This document shows positions 41,819-51,773 of a stretch of 64,000 nucleotides of DNA, in pieces. The notes under the pieces are model-generated. The model was not told the DNA's origin, searched no databases, and was given only the letters and a program-made list of their open reading frames with translations. This DNA is from Romboutsia lituseburensis (GTDB lineage Bacteria; Bacillota; Clostridia; Peptostreptococcales; Peptostreptococcaceae): the NCBI RefSeq assembly GCF_024723825.1, contig NZ_JANQBQ010000001.1:1-64000 (forward strand). Direction: 5' to 3'. The translations under genes were made by a program, and so were the position numbers. The first letter of the stretch is position 1; each line of letters starts with the position of its first letter.

Positions 41819-42636
41819 TGAAAAACAAAGTATCAAAATGGGGAATGAATATTTTAGGAGTTATATTAGCAATAATTTGTTTATCTCCTTTTTATATAGT
41901 AATTGTAAACTCATTTAAATCTAAAGGAGAATTATTTGAAAGTACATTAGCTCTACCTAAAGCAGCAAACATAGATAACTATACAAATGCTTGGGAAAAG
42001 CTAGATTTTATAAAAGTACTAGGAAACTCATTGTTTATAACGATTATAAGTGTTTTATTTATAATATTATTTGCATCTATGGCAGCATGGATGTTACAAA
42101 GAACTAATTCAAAGATATGTAATATAATATTAGTTATTTTAGTTGCTTCAATGTTAGTAACTTTCCAATCAATAATGTTACCTCTTGTAAATATAATGGG
42201 TAAATTAAACCTTCTTAATGTACCAGGAATTATATTTATGTATATAGGATTTGGATCAGCCTCAGCAATATTCTTATATCATGGATTTGTAAAAAGTATT
42301 CCAAAAGAGCTTGATGAAGCTGCATTAATAGATGGATGTAGTAAGTGGCAAACATTTAGATATATAATATTCCCACTTTTAAAACCTATATCTATAACAG
42401 TTGCAATACTTAACACTGTTTGGATATGGAATGACTTCTTATTACCATCACTTGTAATTAACACACCAGAAACTAGAACTATACCTTTATCAATGTTCTT
42501 CTTCTTTGGACAATATACAAAGCAATGGGATCTAGCACTTGCAGGATTAGTTTTAACAATAATACCAGTATTAGTATTCTACTTCTTTGCACAAAAACAC
42601 ATAATAAAGAGTGTTACATCAGGAAGTATAAAATAG
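41818..42636 (+). CDS. ABC sugar permease, MalG type
   Basis: A 272-residue permease with six membrane segments and the EAA loop ELDEAALIDGCSKWQTFRYI. Second half of the maltose/maltodextrin channel. No MalK/MsmK ATPase is encoded here, so a shared multi-sugar ATPase from elsewhere on the chromosome is expected, as in many Gram-positive bacteria. Confidence 0.9.
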   Translation: MKNKVSKWGMNILGVILAIICLSPFYIVIVNSFKSKGELFESTLALPKAANIDNYTNAWEKLDFIKVLGNSLFITIISVLFIILFASMAAWMLQRTNSKICNIILVILVASMLVTFQSIMLPLVNIMGKLNLLNVPGIIFMYIGFGSASAIFLYHGFVKSIPKELDEAALIDGCSKWQTFRYIIFPLLKPISITVAILNTVWIWNDFLLPSLVINTPETRTIPLSMFFFFGQYTKQWDLALAGLVLTIIPVLVFYFFAQKHIIKSVTSGSIK

Positions 42637-42664
42637 GCAAAGTTAACTCATATATTTAATATAG

Positions 42665-42733
42665 CTATGCTAGTTAAAAATCACCTTCCAGCATAAGTTT
42701 TTAATTGTTTGTATACACATTTAGCTAGCATAG
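42665..42733 (+). repeat. 13-bp inverted repeat with 43-base loop
   Basis: CTATGCTAGTTAA (42665-42677) pairs with TTAGCTAGCATAG (42721-42733), one G-U pair. There is no T run. The surrounding 42637-43017 holds no supported gene; it carries this hairpin and the leader of the LacI gene. Confidence 0.5.
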
Positions 42734-43017
42734 TTAGAAAAATAGTAATTAATATATACAAATTGGATAAAAATGGTTTAGTTGTATTGAAATTCTGTGG
42801 AAATACTGTAAACTTGAAGATGCCATAATTTTTAACAAAAAATTAAAAATTATAAATCCTAATTACGAATACTTTTTAATATATTTAGAGTTATTTAATA
42901 TTGCCTAAAATAAAATTAAAATGGTTAATATAAGTATTTAGTAGATTTTAATTAATATAAGATGAAAATATCAGTAGAGCTTATTAATTATTAAGTACTG
43001 TTATATGGGAGGAAAAA

Positions 43018-44031
43018 ATGAAAGTTACAATAAAAGATGTGGCTAGAGAAGCGAATGTGGCAACATCGACGGTATCTAGAGTATTATCAGATAATCCAAG
43101 AATAAGTGATGAAACTAAAAAAAGAGTAAATGAAGCTATAAAAAAGCTAAATTATAAACCAAATCCAATAGCTAGAAGTCTAGCAAAAAATGAAACAAGA
43201 ATATTAGGGGTAGTACTTCCAAGTGATGCTAATGATTTACTTGCAAATCCATTTTTTATAAATGCTATGAAGGGTATGAGTATGTATGCACAAAGTAAAA
43301 ACTATTATATAACTTATGCTTTTAGCAAAAATGAAGAAAATGAAGTTGAAAATATAAAAGAAATGACAAGTAGCAATTTAGTAGATGGAGTAATACTTTT
43401 AAGGGTAAGAGAAAATGATGAAAGTGTAAGATATTTAAAAGATAAAAAGTTTCCATTTGTAGTAGTCGGAAGACCCGAATATCCTAATGAAGTTTTATGG
43501 GTGGATAATAACAATTTTCAAGCTATGTACAAAGTTGTTAATCAGCTAATAGAAAAAGGGCATAGAAAAATAGGATTTGCAGGAGCTATGAAAAATCTAA
43601 ACATGTCTAGAGATAGATTTGAAGGATATAAAAAAGCATTGGAAATGAATAATATAGAATTTGATGAAAGTTTAGTTGTACACAAAGACGAATTTAAGGA
43701 ATATGAAGGAGAAAGTGCATGTAAATATCTTTTAGAAAATAAAGACATAACTGCCATTGTAACAATAGATGATTTACTTGCATTTGGAGTTTTAAAAGAG
43801 CTTAAAAGACAAAAAATTAAAAACATAGCAGTAGTAGGTTTTAATAATACTCAATTAGCACAGCATCAAAAACCACCGCTAGCATCTGTTGATATAAATG
43901 CAGATAAGCTAGGATATCAAGCTACTAAGTTACTTATACAAACATTAGAAGATAATAAAGATAGTGATACTACTCACTATATTGTGAATACTGAGTTTGT
44001 TGAGAGAAAGTCTTTTATTAGCAACAAATAA
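43018..44031 (+). CDS. LacI-family regulator of maltose use (MalR-like)
   Basis: A 337-residue repressor: helix-turn-helix VTIKDVAREANVATSTVSRV with hinge helix KPNPIARSLAKN (about 50-60), then a periplasmic-binding-like effector domain. It lies between the transporter and the phosphorylase genes. The cre/LacI-like site at 39359 and similar half sites are likely targets, with maltose or a derivative as inducer. Confidence 0.9.
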   Translation: MKVTIKDVAREANVATSTVSRVLSDNPRISDETKKRVNEAIKKLNYKPNPIARSLAKNETRILGVVLPSDANDLLANPFFINAMKGMSMYAQSKNYYITYAFSKNEENEVENIKEMTSSNLVDGVILLRVRENDESVRYLKDKKFPFVVVGRPEYPNEVLWVDNNNFQAMYKVVNQLIEKGHRKIGFAGAMKNLNMSRDRFEGYKKALEMNNIEFDESLVVHKDEFKEYEGESACKYLLENKDITAIVTIDDLLAFGVLKELKRQKIKNIAVVGFNNTQLAQHQKPPLASVDINADKLGYQATKLLIQTLEDNKDSDTTHYIVNTEFVERKSFISNK

Positions 44032-44052
44032 GATTAAACGGGGAGATAATAA

Positions 44053-44733
44053 ATGATAGAAGCTTTTATATTCGATTTAGATGGGGTTATAACAGACACT
44101 GCTAAATTTCATTATTTAGCATGGAAAGAGTTGGGATTAAAAATAGATATAGAAATAGATGAAGAGTTTAATGAAAGCTTAAAAGGCATAAGTAGAATGG
44201 AGTCTTTAGAAAGAATATTAATTAAAGGAAATAAACAAAATGAGTTTACTTTAAAAGAAAAAGAAGATTTAGCTAATGATAAAAATAAATATTATGTTGA
44301 GCTAATTAAGCATATTTCACCTAAAGATATATTACCGGGAATAGAAAATTTATTAAAAGAGATAAAATTAAATAATATAAAAATAGGACTAGCCTCAGCT
44401 AGCAAAAATGCAACTATGGTTTTAAATAACCTAGGACTAAATAGTTACTTTGACTTTATAGCAGATGCAGCAAAGTGTAAAAATAGTAAGCCAAATCCAG
44501 AAATATTTATAATGGCAGCAAATGGCTTAGATGTAGATCCACTAAATAGCATAGGCATAGAAGATGCTATGGCAGGTATTGATGCTATAAACAGTGCCAA
44601 CATGTACTCAGTAGGCGTTGGAGATAAAGATTCTTTAAGTAAAGCAAATATAGTATTTGAAAATACACAAAATATAGATTTCAATCAAATAGTAAATTCA
44701 TATAAGGCTTGTAAGTATATAACAAATATATAA
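44053..44733 (+). CDS. pgmB: beta-phosphoglucomutase
   Basis: A 226-residue HAD-superfamily enzyme. FDLDGVITDTAKFHYLAWK has nucleophile Asp8 and acid-base Asp10, the same numbering as the Lactococcus enzyme; IGLASASKNA is motif II, and SKPNPEIF with GIEDAMAGIDA are motifs III and IV. It turns beta-glucose-1-phosphate from the adjacent phosphorylase into glucose-6-phosphate. It lies 21 bases after the regulator gene and 26 bases before the phosphorylase start. Confidence 0.93.
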   Translation: MIEAFIFDLDGVITDTAKFHYLAWKELGLKIDIEIDEEFNESLKGISRMESLERILIKGNKQNEFTLKEKEDLANDKNKYYVELIKHISPKDILPGIENLLKEIKLNNIKIGLASASKNATMVLNNLGLNSYFDFIADAAKCKNSKPNPEIFIMAANGLDVDPLNSIGIEDAMAGIDAINSANMYSVGVGDKDSLSKANIVFENTQNIDFNQIVNSYKACKYITNI

Positions 44734-44759
44734 ATATGAATAATTCAGGGGGATTTTTT

Positions 44760-47072
44760 ATGAGACGTTTATTTGATAATATAAATGAATGGAAGATAAT
44801 TCAAGATAAAATAGAATTTGATGAAAATAGACTAGCAGAATCTATAATGAGTTTAGGTAACGGGTATATGGGGATGAGAGGTAATTATGAAGAAACATAT
44901 ACCAACGATAGTCATAGAGGTTCATATATAGGAGGGATTTGGTATCCAGATAAAACTAGAGTAGGTTGGTGGAAAAATGGATATCCAAATTACTTTGGAA
45001 AAGTTCCAAATAGTGTAAACTACATAGGAATAGATGTATATATAAATGGTGAAATATTAGACTTAGCAAAAGCTAAAGTAATCGATTTTTATAGAGAATT
45101 AGATATGGAAAATGGAGTGCTAACTCGTAAGTTTGTAGCCGATATAAATGGAAAGAAAATAGAAGCTTCAGTAACTAGATTTTTAAGTATAAAAACTAAA
45201 GAATTAGGTGTTATAAAATATGAAGTTAAAGCATTAAATTTTGATGGAGAGATAACGTTTACACCATATTTGAATAGTGATGTGAAAAATGAAGATTCTA
45301 ATTATGAAGAAGCTTTTTGGGTTAATGTAAGCACTGAATCTAGTGAAAAACATGGGAATGTAGTTGCAAGAACTAAAGATAATCCATTTAATACAGAAGT
45401 ATTTACAATATGCGCAAATATGAGTATAAAAACTAATAAAGAACCAAAAGAAAATACTCATATGAACAAAGAATATTATAGTGAAAATAAAATAGTATTA
45501 GATATTAAAAAAGATGAGAGTGTATCTATAGAAAAGTATGTTGCAATAACTACTACAAGAGATCATAACGAAGCTCATTTAATAGAAAAGTCAAAAGAGA
45601 TACTTAACAATCAAATAATCAAAGGCTATGAAACAGTATTAAAGGAGCATATGAATGCTTGGAATAAAAGATGGAAAAGTGCTGATATTAAAATAGAAGG
45701 TGATACATTAGCACAACAAGGTATAAGATATAACTTATTCCAATTATTCTCAACATACTATGGTGAAGATGCTAGATTAAACATAGGACCTAAAGGATTT
45801 ACAGGAGAAAAATATGGAGGTGCAACTTATTGGGACACAGAAGCATACTGTTTACCAGTTTATTTAGGAGTAGCACCAAAAGAAGTATCAAAAAATCTTT
45901 TAGTATATAGACACAATCAATTAGACAAAGCAATAGAAAATGCTAAAAAATTAGGGCTAAGTGGAGCACTATATCCAATGGTAACATTCAATGGAGAAGA
46001 ATGCCATAATGAATGGGAAATAACATTTGAAGAAATACACAGAAATGGAAGTATAGTATATGCAATTTATAACTATACAAACTATACAGGTGACTTTGAA
46101 TATATAAAAGAAAAAGGAATTGATGTAATAGTAGAAGTAGCAAGATTTTGGGCTAGTAGAGTACATTTAAACAAAAGACGTAATTTATATATGATTCATG
46201 GTGTTACAGGACCTAATGAATATGATAATAACGTAAACAACAACTGGTACACTAATTACCTAGCAAAATGGTGTTTAGAATACGCAGTTAACAATATAAA
46301 ATGGTTAGAAAAAGAAAATATACAATCAGTAAATAGAAATAATGTAAATAAAGAAGAATTAGAAAATTGGTTAAAAATAAGCTCTAAAATGTATTTACCA
46401 TATGATGAAGAGTTAGATATAATAGTTCAACATGATGATTTTTTAGATAAAGAACTTATAAAAGTTAAAGATTTACCAAAAGGAAATCTACCATTAAATC
46501 AAAACTGGTCATGGGATAAAATACTTAGATCATGCTTTATAAAACAAGCAGATGTATTACAAGGAATGTACTATTTTGGCAATAAATTTAGTAAAGAAGA
46601 GAAGAAAAGCAACTTTGATTTCTATGAACCATATACAGTTCATGAATCATCTTTATCACCAAGTATATACTCTATAATAGCATGTGAAATAGACAATTTA
46701 GAAAAAGCTTATGAACTTTACTCAAGAACAGCTAGACTTGACTTAGATAATTATAATAATGACACAGAAGATGGACTTCATATAACTTCAATGTCGGGGG
46801 CATGGCTTTCAATAGTGCAAGGATTTGCAGGTATGCAAACGTTTGAACAGAGTCTTAGGTTTGCACCAAAACTACCACAAAATTGGGATGGATATAGTTT
46901 TAATATAAATTATAGAGATAATTTATTGAAGATTGAAGTTGATAAAGAAGATGTTAAAATATCAAATATAAGTAATAAGTCAATAAATGTTAGTATATAT
47001 GGTGAAGAATATAAACTAGAAGATAAAATAGTTATTCCTATAGAAGTTAATAAAAATTTCTGTAATGCTTAA
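44760..47072 (+). CDS. mapA: maltose phosphorylase (GH65)
   Basis: A 770-residue enzyme close to the Lactobacillus maltose phosphorylase: GGATYWDTEAYCLPVYLG, ECHNEWEITFEEIHRNGS and MIHGVTGPNEYDNNVNNNW. The catalytic Glu falls at residue 487 (GPNEYD) when the start is taken at ATG 44760, which has CAGGGGGA upstream; ATG 44736 adds eight residues but has no site. Inverting phosphorolysis of maltose gives glucose and beta-glucose-1-phosphate. Kojibiose or trehalose phosphorylase is possible but less likely. Confidence 0.92.
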   Translation: MRRLFDNINEWKIIQDKIEFDENRLAESIMSLGNGYMGMRGNYEETYTNDSHRGSYIGGIWYPDKTRVGWWKNGYPNYFGKVPNSVNYIGIDVYINGEILDLAKAKVIDFYRELDMENGVLTRKFVADINGKKIEASVTRFLSIKTKELGVIKYEVKALNFDGEITFTPYLNSDVKNEDSNYEEAFWVNVSTESSEKHGNVVARTKDNPFNTEVFTICANMSIKTNKEPKENTHMNKEYYSENKIVLDIKKDESVSIEKYVAITTTRDHNEAHLIEKSKEILNNQIIKGYETVLKEHMNAWNKRWKSADIKIEGDTLAQQGIRYNLFQLFSTYYGEDARLNIGPKGFTGEKYGGATYWDTEAYCLPVYLGVAPKEVSKNLLVYRHNQLDKAIENAKKLGLSGALYPMVTFNGEECHNEWEITFEEIHRNGSIVYAIYNYTNYTGDFEYIKEKGIDVIVEVARFWASRVHLNKRRNLYMIHGVTGPNEYDNNVNNNWYTNYLAKWCLEYAVNNIKWLEKENIQSVNRNNVNKEELENWLKISSKMYLPYDEELDIIVQHDDFLDKELIKVKDLPKGNLPLNQNWSWDKILRSCFIKQADVLQGMYYFGNKFSKEEKKSNFDFYEPYTVHESSLSPSIYSIIACEIDNLEKAYELYSRTARLDLDNYNNDTEDGLHITSMSGAWLSIVQGFAGMQTFEQSLRFAPKLPQNWDGYSFNINYRDNLLKIEVDKEDVKISNISNKSINVSIYGEEYKLEDKIVIPIEVNKNFCNA

Positions 47073-47093
47073 ATAAAATAAATTGATATAAAA

Positions 47094-47127
47094 GTACTTG
47101 ATTTATGAAAGTTAATAAATTAAGTAT
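47094..47127 (+). terminator. terminator of the maltose operon
   Basis: TACTTGATTTAT (47095-47106) pairs with ATAAATTAAGTA (47115-47126), one G-U pair, followed by seven Ts. Confidence 0.7.
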
Positions 47128-47294
47128 TTTTTTGTAAGAATTTTAAATCATTTAAATTATTCAATTTAGCATCAAAAGGGATATATAACATTAATTAGCA
47201 CAAACAATGTAGAATATAATATTTAAAACTAGCATATGTCGTGTATAATAGTATTTAGATGATATTATATAGCAGCAAATGGGAGAGTATAACT

Positions 47295-48308
47295 ATGAGC
47301 AAAACATTTTTACAATTTAAAAATAAACTTAAGGAAATAGTATTAACTATACTTTTGATTGGTACAACAGTTATAAATGTAGATGCAGCATCTAAAGAAG
47401 CCCTAACTACTGAAAATGTTAATTTAAGGACAGTAATGGATGCTAAATCTGAAGTATTAACTACGATAGAAAAAAACTCTGAAATAGAAATAGTACAAGA
47501 AAATGATACTTGGTGCAAAATAAAGTACAAAGATAAAGAAGGCTATAGTGATAAAAAATATATAAAAACAATAGATAGATATGCAAGTACATTGGGAGAA
47601 GTTTCTGTAGGCTATGATAAATTAAATGTAAGGGGTAGTGCTAAAGATACAGATAATGTTCTAGGAAACCTTACGACAGGTTCTAGTGTTGAGATAATAG
47701 GAGCTGTAGGCGAGTATTATGAAATTAATTATGAAGGTAAAGTAGGCTATGTGTTAAAAAAACATATAAAAGTAAATGATGATAGTATTAAAAATTTAGA
47801 TGAAAAAAAACGTAAATTTGTAATAGCAAATATACATACTTTAAATATGAGAAGTGGACCTGACACAACATATGAAAGAATTTCAAAAGTACGTAAAGAT
47901 GCAGTATTAGATGTAATAGCTAGTTATCCTAATGAATGGTTAAAAATAAGATACAATGGCAATATAGGATATGTTTCTAGAGACTTTGTCAAAGATATAA
48001 AAAACATAAACACTCTAAGTAAAAAAGTAAAAGTTGTAGACAATGTTGATACTTTGTATATGAGGCAAACTCCTTCTTTAAATGCAAAAATAATTAAAGA
48101 ATTAAAAAGTGGGCAAAAGGTAAATGCGATTATAGATGGATCAACTAAGCCAGGATGGATAAAGATAAAAGATGATAATGTCGATGGATATGTGGATGTT
48201 AGTTATATTGAAGATTATAAGTCTAAAGGTAATCTTAGCATAAAGCAAACAATAAATGATATGTTAGATAATATGGTAGATAAGATATTTAATTTAATAT
48301 CAAATTAA
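47295..48308 (+). CDS. secreted protein with four bacterial SH3 domains
   Basis: A 337-residue protein with a signal peptide ending VDAAS (about residue 34), then four SH3b repeats of about 65 residues. Each has the (L/V)N(L/V/M)R or LYMR motif (TENVNLRT, DKLNVRGS, HTLNMRSG, DTLYMRQT) and a closing GYV/GYS strand. Such proteins bind peptidoglycan; no catalytic domain is present, so it may act as a targeting or structural wall protein. Start ATG 47295 has GGGAGAG upstream. Confidence 0.85.
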   Translation: MSKTFLQFKNKLKEIVLTILLIGTTVINVDAASKEALTTENVNLRTVMDAKSEVLTTIEKNSEIEIVQENDTWCKIKYKDKEGYSDKKYIKTIDRYASTLGEVSVGYDKLNVRGSAKDTDNVLGNLTTGSSVEIIGAVGEYYEINYEGKVGYVLKKHIKVNDDSIKNLDEKKRKFVIANIHTLNMRSGPDTTYERISKVRKDAVLDVIASYPNEWLKIRYNGNIGYVSRDFVKDIKNINTLSKKVKVVDNVDTLYMRQTPSLNAKIIKELKSGQKVNAIIDGSTKPGWIKIKDDNVDGYVDVSYIEDYKSKGNLSIKQTINDMLDNMVDKIFNLISN

Positions 48309-48332
48309 TTTTAAATAATAATCTAATTATAA

Positions 48333-48374
48333 TAGAGCCATTGAGTGAAAAATAAATTTCACTCAATGGCTCTA
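48333..48374 (+). terminator. strong intrinsic terminator
   Basis: An 18-bp perfect stem (48333-48350 with 48357-48374; core GAGCCATTGAGTGAAA), 6-base loop, then TATTTTTT. Confidence 0.85.
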
Positions 48375-48399
48375 TATTTTTTAGCAACGGACGAAGTCG

Positions 48400-48437
48400 T
48401 TGGCTATAGGAAGTGTATCGCCCACGCAGTGGCTTAA
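48400..48437 (+). repeat. dispersed 38-base repeat, copy 2
   Basis: Holds GAAGTGTATCGCCCACG and CGCAGTGGCTTAA, with internal CCAC-GCA-GTGG and outer TCGC/GCGA pairing, followed by AGCGAAGCGACTTTTTT. Preceded by a separate small hairpin (TAGCAACG, CGTTGGCTA). Related to 26366-26403 and, on the other strand, 57856-57890. Confidence 0.6.
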
Positions 48438-48647
48438 GCGAAGCGACTTTTTTACAGATAAGTAAATTATGATAACTTATAAATTCACAAAAACATATAA
48501 ATTGATTTTAAAAAATAGTATTTTTGGAAATATTGTAAATGAATTAAATTACAACATATGGTAGTAAAAATATAATATAATATAGACTATAGGGACTAAT
48601 TATGGATAAAACAAAGTTTAAGTGGTAAACAATTGGGAGGATGAAAT

Positions 48648-49970
48648 ATGGCTTTAAAAAAAATGAAAAATAAATGCTTAGCTATAGGGCTTACAGTAGT
48701 TTTTTCTGGAGGAAACATACTATTAGCTAGTGCAAATGAAACTATAAATAATAATGAGAAAAATTTAAAAATAGAAAAACAACATAACAATGAAGAAACA
48801 AAGACATATATATTTAAAAATAAAATAATAATAGAAAATGAATCAGAAAATGAAAAAAAACTAAATAGAGAAAATCTAAGTGAGACTAGTCATGTAGAAG
48901 AAAAAGAAGGAAAGATATATGTAACTCTAGGCTTTAATGAAAAAATTGATGAAAAAAGCAATTTAGAGATACTAGTAAATGATAAGGTAGTAAATCATGA
49001 AACAATAGAAAATAAACTAAACAAAGATAATACAAGTGTAAAATTTGAAGTCAGTTCATTAAAAGATAAAATAACTGTTAAAAAGAACATAACTGATTTA
49101 AATACGCAAACTAAATATGACATTGTATTAGTTAAAGAATCTGTAAATGAAGAATTTACAAGTAAAGAAGAAAATACAAATAAGCCACAAGATAATAATA
49201 CAAAGCCAGTAGATAAAAATATTCAAGCTAATAAAAATGAACAAGCAAACCTAGAAAAAACAGAAAATCAAACATCTCAAGTGAAAAATATTAAATCTAA
49301 TATAGGGAAACTGAGTTCAATAGAAAACACAGTAAAAGTAAATAACGTAGAAAATTCAGCTAATAATAATACGATTAATAATCTAAATCCTACAAATAAG
49401 ACATATACTCGTAGTGGTCAGATACTACAAAAACCATCAACAAGTGGAAAATTAAGTTCTATAAAAAATGATATTATCGCATTAAGTGAAGAAGCTAAAG
49501 CATTAGGTAGTGAACAGTTAAATGATATTACATTTATAGAAGAAGTTAATGGAAAAACATATGCTATATTTGATTTTATAGATGCAGTAGCATCAGATTC
49601 AAATATAAGAATAGATGTTAATGACAAACAAGTGTCATATGAAACTATATCTAGTCACTTAGCAAAAGGTAGAATGAGAATAAAATTTGAAATACCAAAT
49701 ATATATGCAGATATAAAAGTAAAAAGCTATGTAGAAATTAAAAAGAAAGATATAGAATATAATGTAAAATTAATTAAGAGTACTTTAAAAGTTGAAAGTG
49801 AAAATTCAACTCAAACAAATAATAACAACAATAACAATAATAATTCATCTACAACTACAAAGCCTAAATTGCCACAAACAGGTATTGGATTTGATGGTGC
49901 TATGATAACAGGGCTTGGAGCAACTATGATAGTGGCTGGAGCAGCATTAACTAAGAAAAAGGATGAATAA
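48648..49970 (+). CDS. LPQTG-anchored surface protein with two NEAT-like repeats
   Basis: A 440-residue wall protein: signal peptide (about 1-29), two similar domains at about 80-165 and 295-385, an N/K/Q-rich linker, and LPQTG at 408-412 with a hydrophobic segment and KKKDE tail. Each repeat has the strand order E-G-K-x-Y, (N/D)DKxVxxETI, VKFEV and YDIVL/YNVKL, recalling NEAT haem-binding domains, but the second tyrosine of the YxxxY haem motif is missing in both. The class D sortase 8 bases downstream should anchor it. Confidence 0.75.
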   Translation: MALKKMKNKCLAIGLTVVFSGGNILLASANETINNNEKNLKIEKQHNNEETKTYIFKNKIIIENESENEKKLNRENLSETSHVEEKEGKIYVTLGFNEKIDEKSNLEILVNDKVVNHETIENKLNKDNTSVKFEVSSLKDKITVKKNITDLNTQTKYDIVLVKESVNEEFTSKEENTNKPQDNNTKPVDKNIQANKNEQANLEKTENQTSQVKNIKSNIGKLSSIENTVKVNNVENSANNNTINNLNPTNKTYTRSGQILQKPSTSGKLSSIKNDIIALSEEAKALGSEQLNDITFIEEVNGKTYAIFDFIDAVASDSNIRIDVNDKQVSYETISSHLAKGRMRIKFEIPNIYADIKVKSYVEIKKKDIEYNVKLIKSTLKVESENSTQTNNNNNNNNNSSTTTKPKLPQTGIGFDGAMITGLGATMIVAGAALTKKKDE

Positions 49971-49978
49971 AAATTAAC

Positions 49979-50566
49979 ATGAAAAACAAGTACAGAAAAA
50001 TAATAGGAATAACCCTTATAGTATTAGGATGCTGTATAGTAGGTGTTAGAGTTGGTGGCAAATATTTATTTGAACAATCAAGTAAACAAGAGGTAAATAA
50101 ATTTTTAGAAAAAGACATACCAACTATCGATACAAAAAAAAGTAAATCCGTAAAAGAAATATACAAATGTATAAAGCCTGGAGATAAAATAGGAGTTATT
50201 GAAATAGAAGACCTTGGAGTACAACACATAATTGTAGAGGATACACAAGAAGATCAAATTAAAAAGAGTGTAGGTCATTTTATAGAAACATCAATGCCTG
50301 GTCAGTTTGGTAATTTCTCATTAGCAGGTCATAGAAATAATTTATACAACGAGGTATTTAAAGGATTGGCAGATGTTGAAATTGGAACAGAAATAGTTAT
50401 AAAGGCATTAAATGGAGAATTTAAATATCAAATATATAAAAAAGAAGTCATAGAACCAGATGATTTTGATGTTTTAAGTCAAGATTATAGCAAAAAAGAA
50501 ATGACTATAATTACTTGCACAAAAGACGGTAAAAAAAGAGTTTGTGTAAAAGCTAAGTTAACATAA
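49979..50566 (+). CDS. srtD: class D sortase
   Basis: A 195-residue sortase with one N-terminal membrane segment (about 8-25). Catalytic residues: His118 (LAGHRNN), Cys180 (TIITCTKDG), Arg187. Motifs fit class D, and the C. perfringens class D enzyme prefers LPQTG, which is the signal on the protein encoded just upstream. The two genes form a substrate-enzyme pair. Confidence 0.9.
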   Translation: MKNKYRKIIGITLIVLGCCIVGVRVGGKYLFEQSSKQEVNKFLEKDIPTIDTKKSKSVKEIYKCIKPGDKIGVIEIEDLGVQHIIVEDTQEDQIKKSVGHFIETSMPGQFGNFSLAGHRNNLYNEVFKGLADVEIGTEIVIKALNGEFKYQIYKKEVIEPDDFDVLSQDYSKKEMTIITCTKDGKKRVCVKAKLT

Positions 50567-50606
50567 AGGTTAACAGATTAAAATTTTATAAAGATTGAAA
50601 AATAAT

Positions 50607-50643
50607 AAAAGCTCTTATGACTATTTTAGTCGTAAGAGCTTTT
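50607..50643. terminator. bidirectional terminator
   Basis: AAAAGCTCTTATGACT (50607-50622) pairs with AGTCGTAAGAGCTTTT (50628-50643), one G-U pair, with A and T runs at both ends. Confidence 0.8.
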
Positions 50644-50652
50644 TATATAATT

Positions 50653-51576
50653 CTACAATATAGAGGACTTTTTAAAACATCCTTTTTTATCTAAAAGCAA
50701 TAAAATTAAAATAGAAGCAACTAAAATAATAGTGCTAACAATACCAGCTTCAGGACCAAAAGGTCCACCTGTAACAAAATCGCTACCAATTAATTTAAAA
50801 TCCATCAAACTTCCAACGGGAACATTATTACCACTAACTTCAAATCCAAATAAGTTACCTTGAGCAAAATTCCAAGCACTATGCATTCCACAAACAGCCC
50901 ATAAATCATTTGTCTTAATAACACAAAGTCCATAGAATAAACCAACTAAAGCTATATTTATTACAGCAATATAATTTACATTTGGATTTAATAAATGCAT
51001 AAATGAGAATAATAAAGAAGAAATGATTAAGCCTAACACTATATTATACCTAGCACCTAATACATTCATTAGCCATCCTCTTGTAAGAATCTCCTCAGTA
51101 CCACCTTGAATAATCCAACCAACTAAAAATATTAAAATAACTGGTAAAGAAGATATACCAACAGGCTGAATTGGATTTTTATCAATTGTTATATAACCAA
51201 ATCCATATAGAATTAAAACAATTATACCCATCATAATAATACCAATTAAAAAGCCTATTAGATATTTTCTTAGCCAAGCATCTTTAGCAAATCCGATAGA
51301 TGAAATTTTTCTTTTTTCAATGACTTTAACTCTAAAAAACACAAGTAATGATGAAAATGCAAATAAAACTAAAGAAACCATTAAAATAATTGGCTCTTGA
51401 TTTAAAATAAAAAATTCAGAGTTATTAAAAGCTAATAAAAATGGTAATAAAATAAGTTGACCGATAAAATTACCGCCATACATAAAAATAAGCAGCAATA
51501 TTATACCCCAAATTATATTGGGAAGTTTTTTACTTTTCTTAGCCTCATCAACAAGGCTTACATTTCGTGTAAACAT
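50653..51576 (-). CDS. CPBP-family intramembrane metalloprotease
   Basis: A 307-residue protein with about eight hydrophobic segments. Motifs: GGTEEILTRGWL (EExxxR), SFMHLLNPN and GMHSAWNFAQGNLFG, the last typical of CPBP proteins with the C-terminal N-F-x-QG block. Convergent with the sortase gene. Substrate unknown. Confidence 0.87.
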   Translation of the reverse strand: MFTRNVSLVDEAKKSKKLPNIIWGIILLLIFMYGGNFIGQLILLPFLLAFNNSEFFILNQEPIILMVSLVLFAFSSLLVFFRVKVIEKRKISSIGFAKDAWLRKYLIGFLIGIIMMGIIVLILYGFGYITIDKNPIQPVGISSLPVILIFLVGWIIQGGTEEILTRGWLMNVLGARYNIVLGLIISSLLFSFMHLLNPNVNYIAVINIALVGLFYGLCVIKTNDLWAVCGMHSAWNFAQGNLFGFEVSGNNVPVGSLMDFKLIGSDFVTGGPFGPEAGIVSTIILVASILILLLLDKKGCFKKSSIL

Positions 51577-51692
51577 AAATATCTCCTTTATAAAATTAAA
51601 AATATTGTACTCAAATTAATTATATATAAATTACCAATAAATAGCAAAGTGATAAAGCAATAATAAAATTTACAAAAAAATAAAAAATTCAC

Positions 51693-51754
51693 TTGCAAAT
51701 AAAAGTGTATTACATATATAATACAGATATAATGTGTATTACTTTAATAATACA
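51693..51754 (+). promoter_or_regulatory. promoter and double operator of GntR-ABC cassette 2
   Basis: TGTATTA-N6-TAATACA occurs twice, at 51706-51725 and 51735-51754. -35 TTGCAA (51693-51698) and -10 TATAAT (51717-51722), 18 bases apart, are overlapped by the first copy. The layout is that of an autoregulated YtrA-type repressor. Confidence 0.7.
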
Positions 51755-51773
51755 GTGACACGGAGGTGTATAT

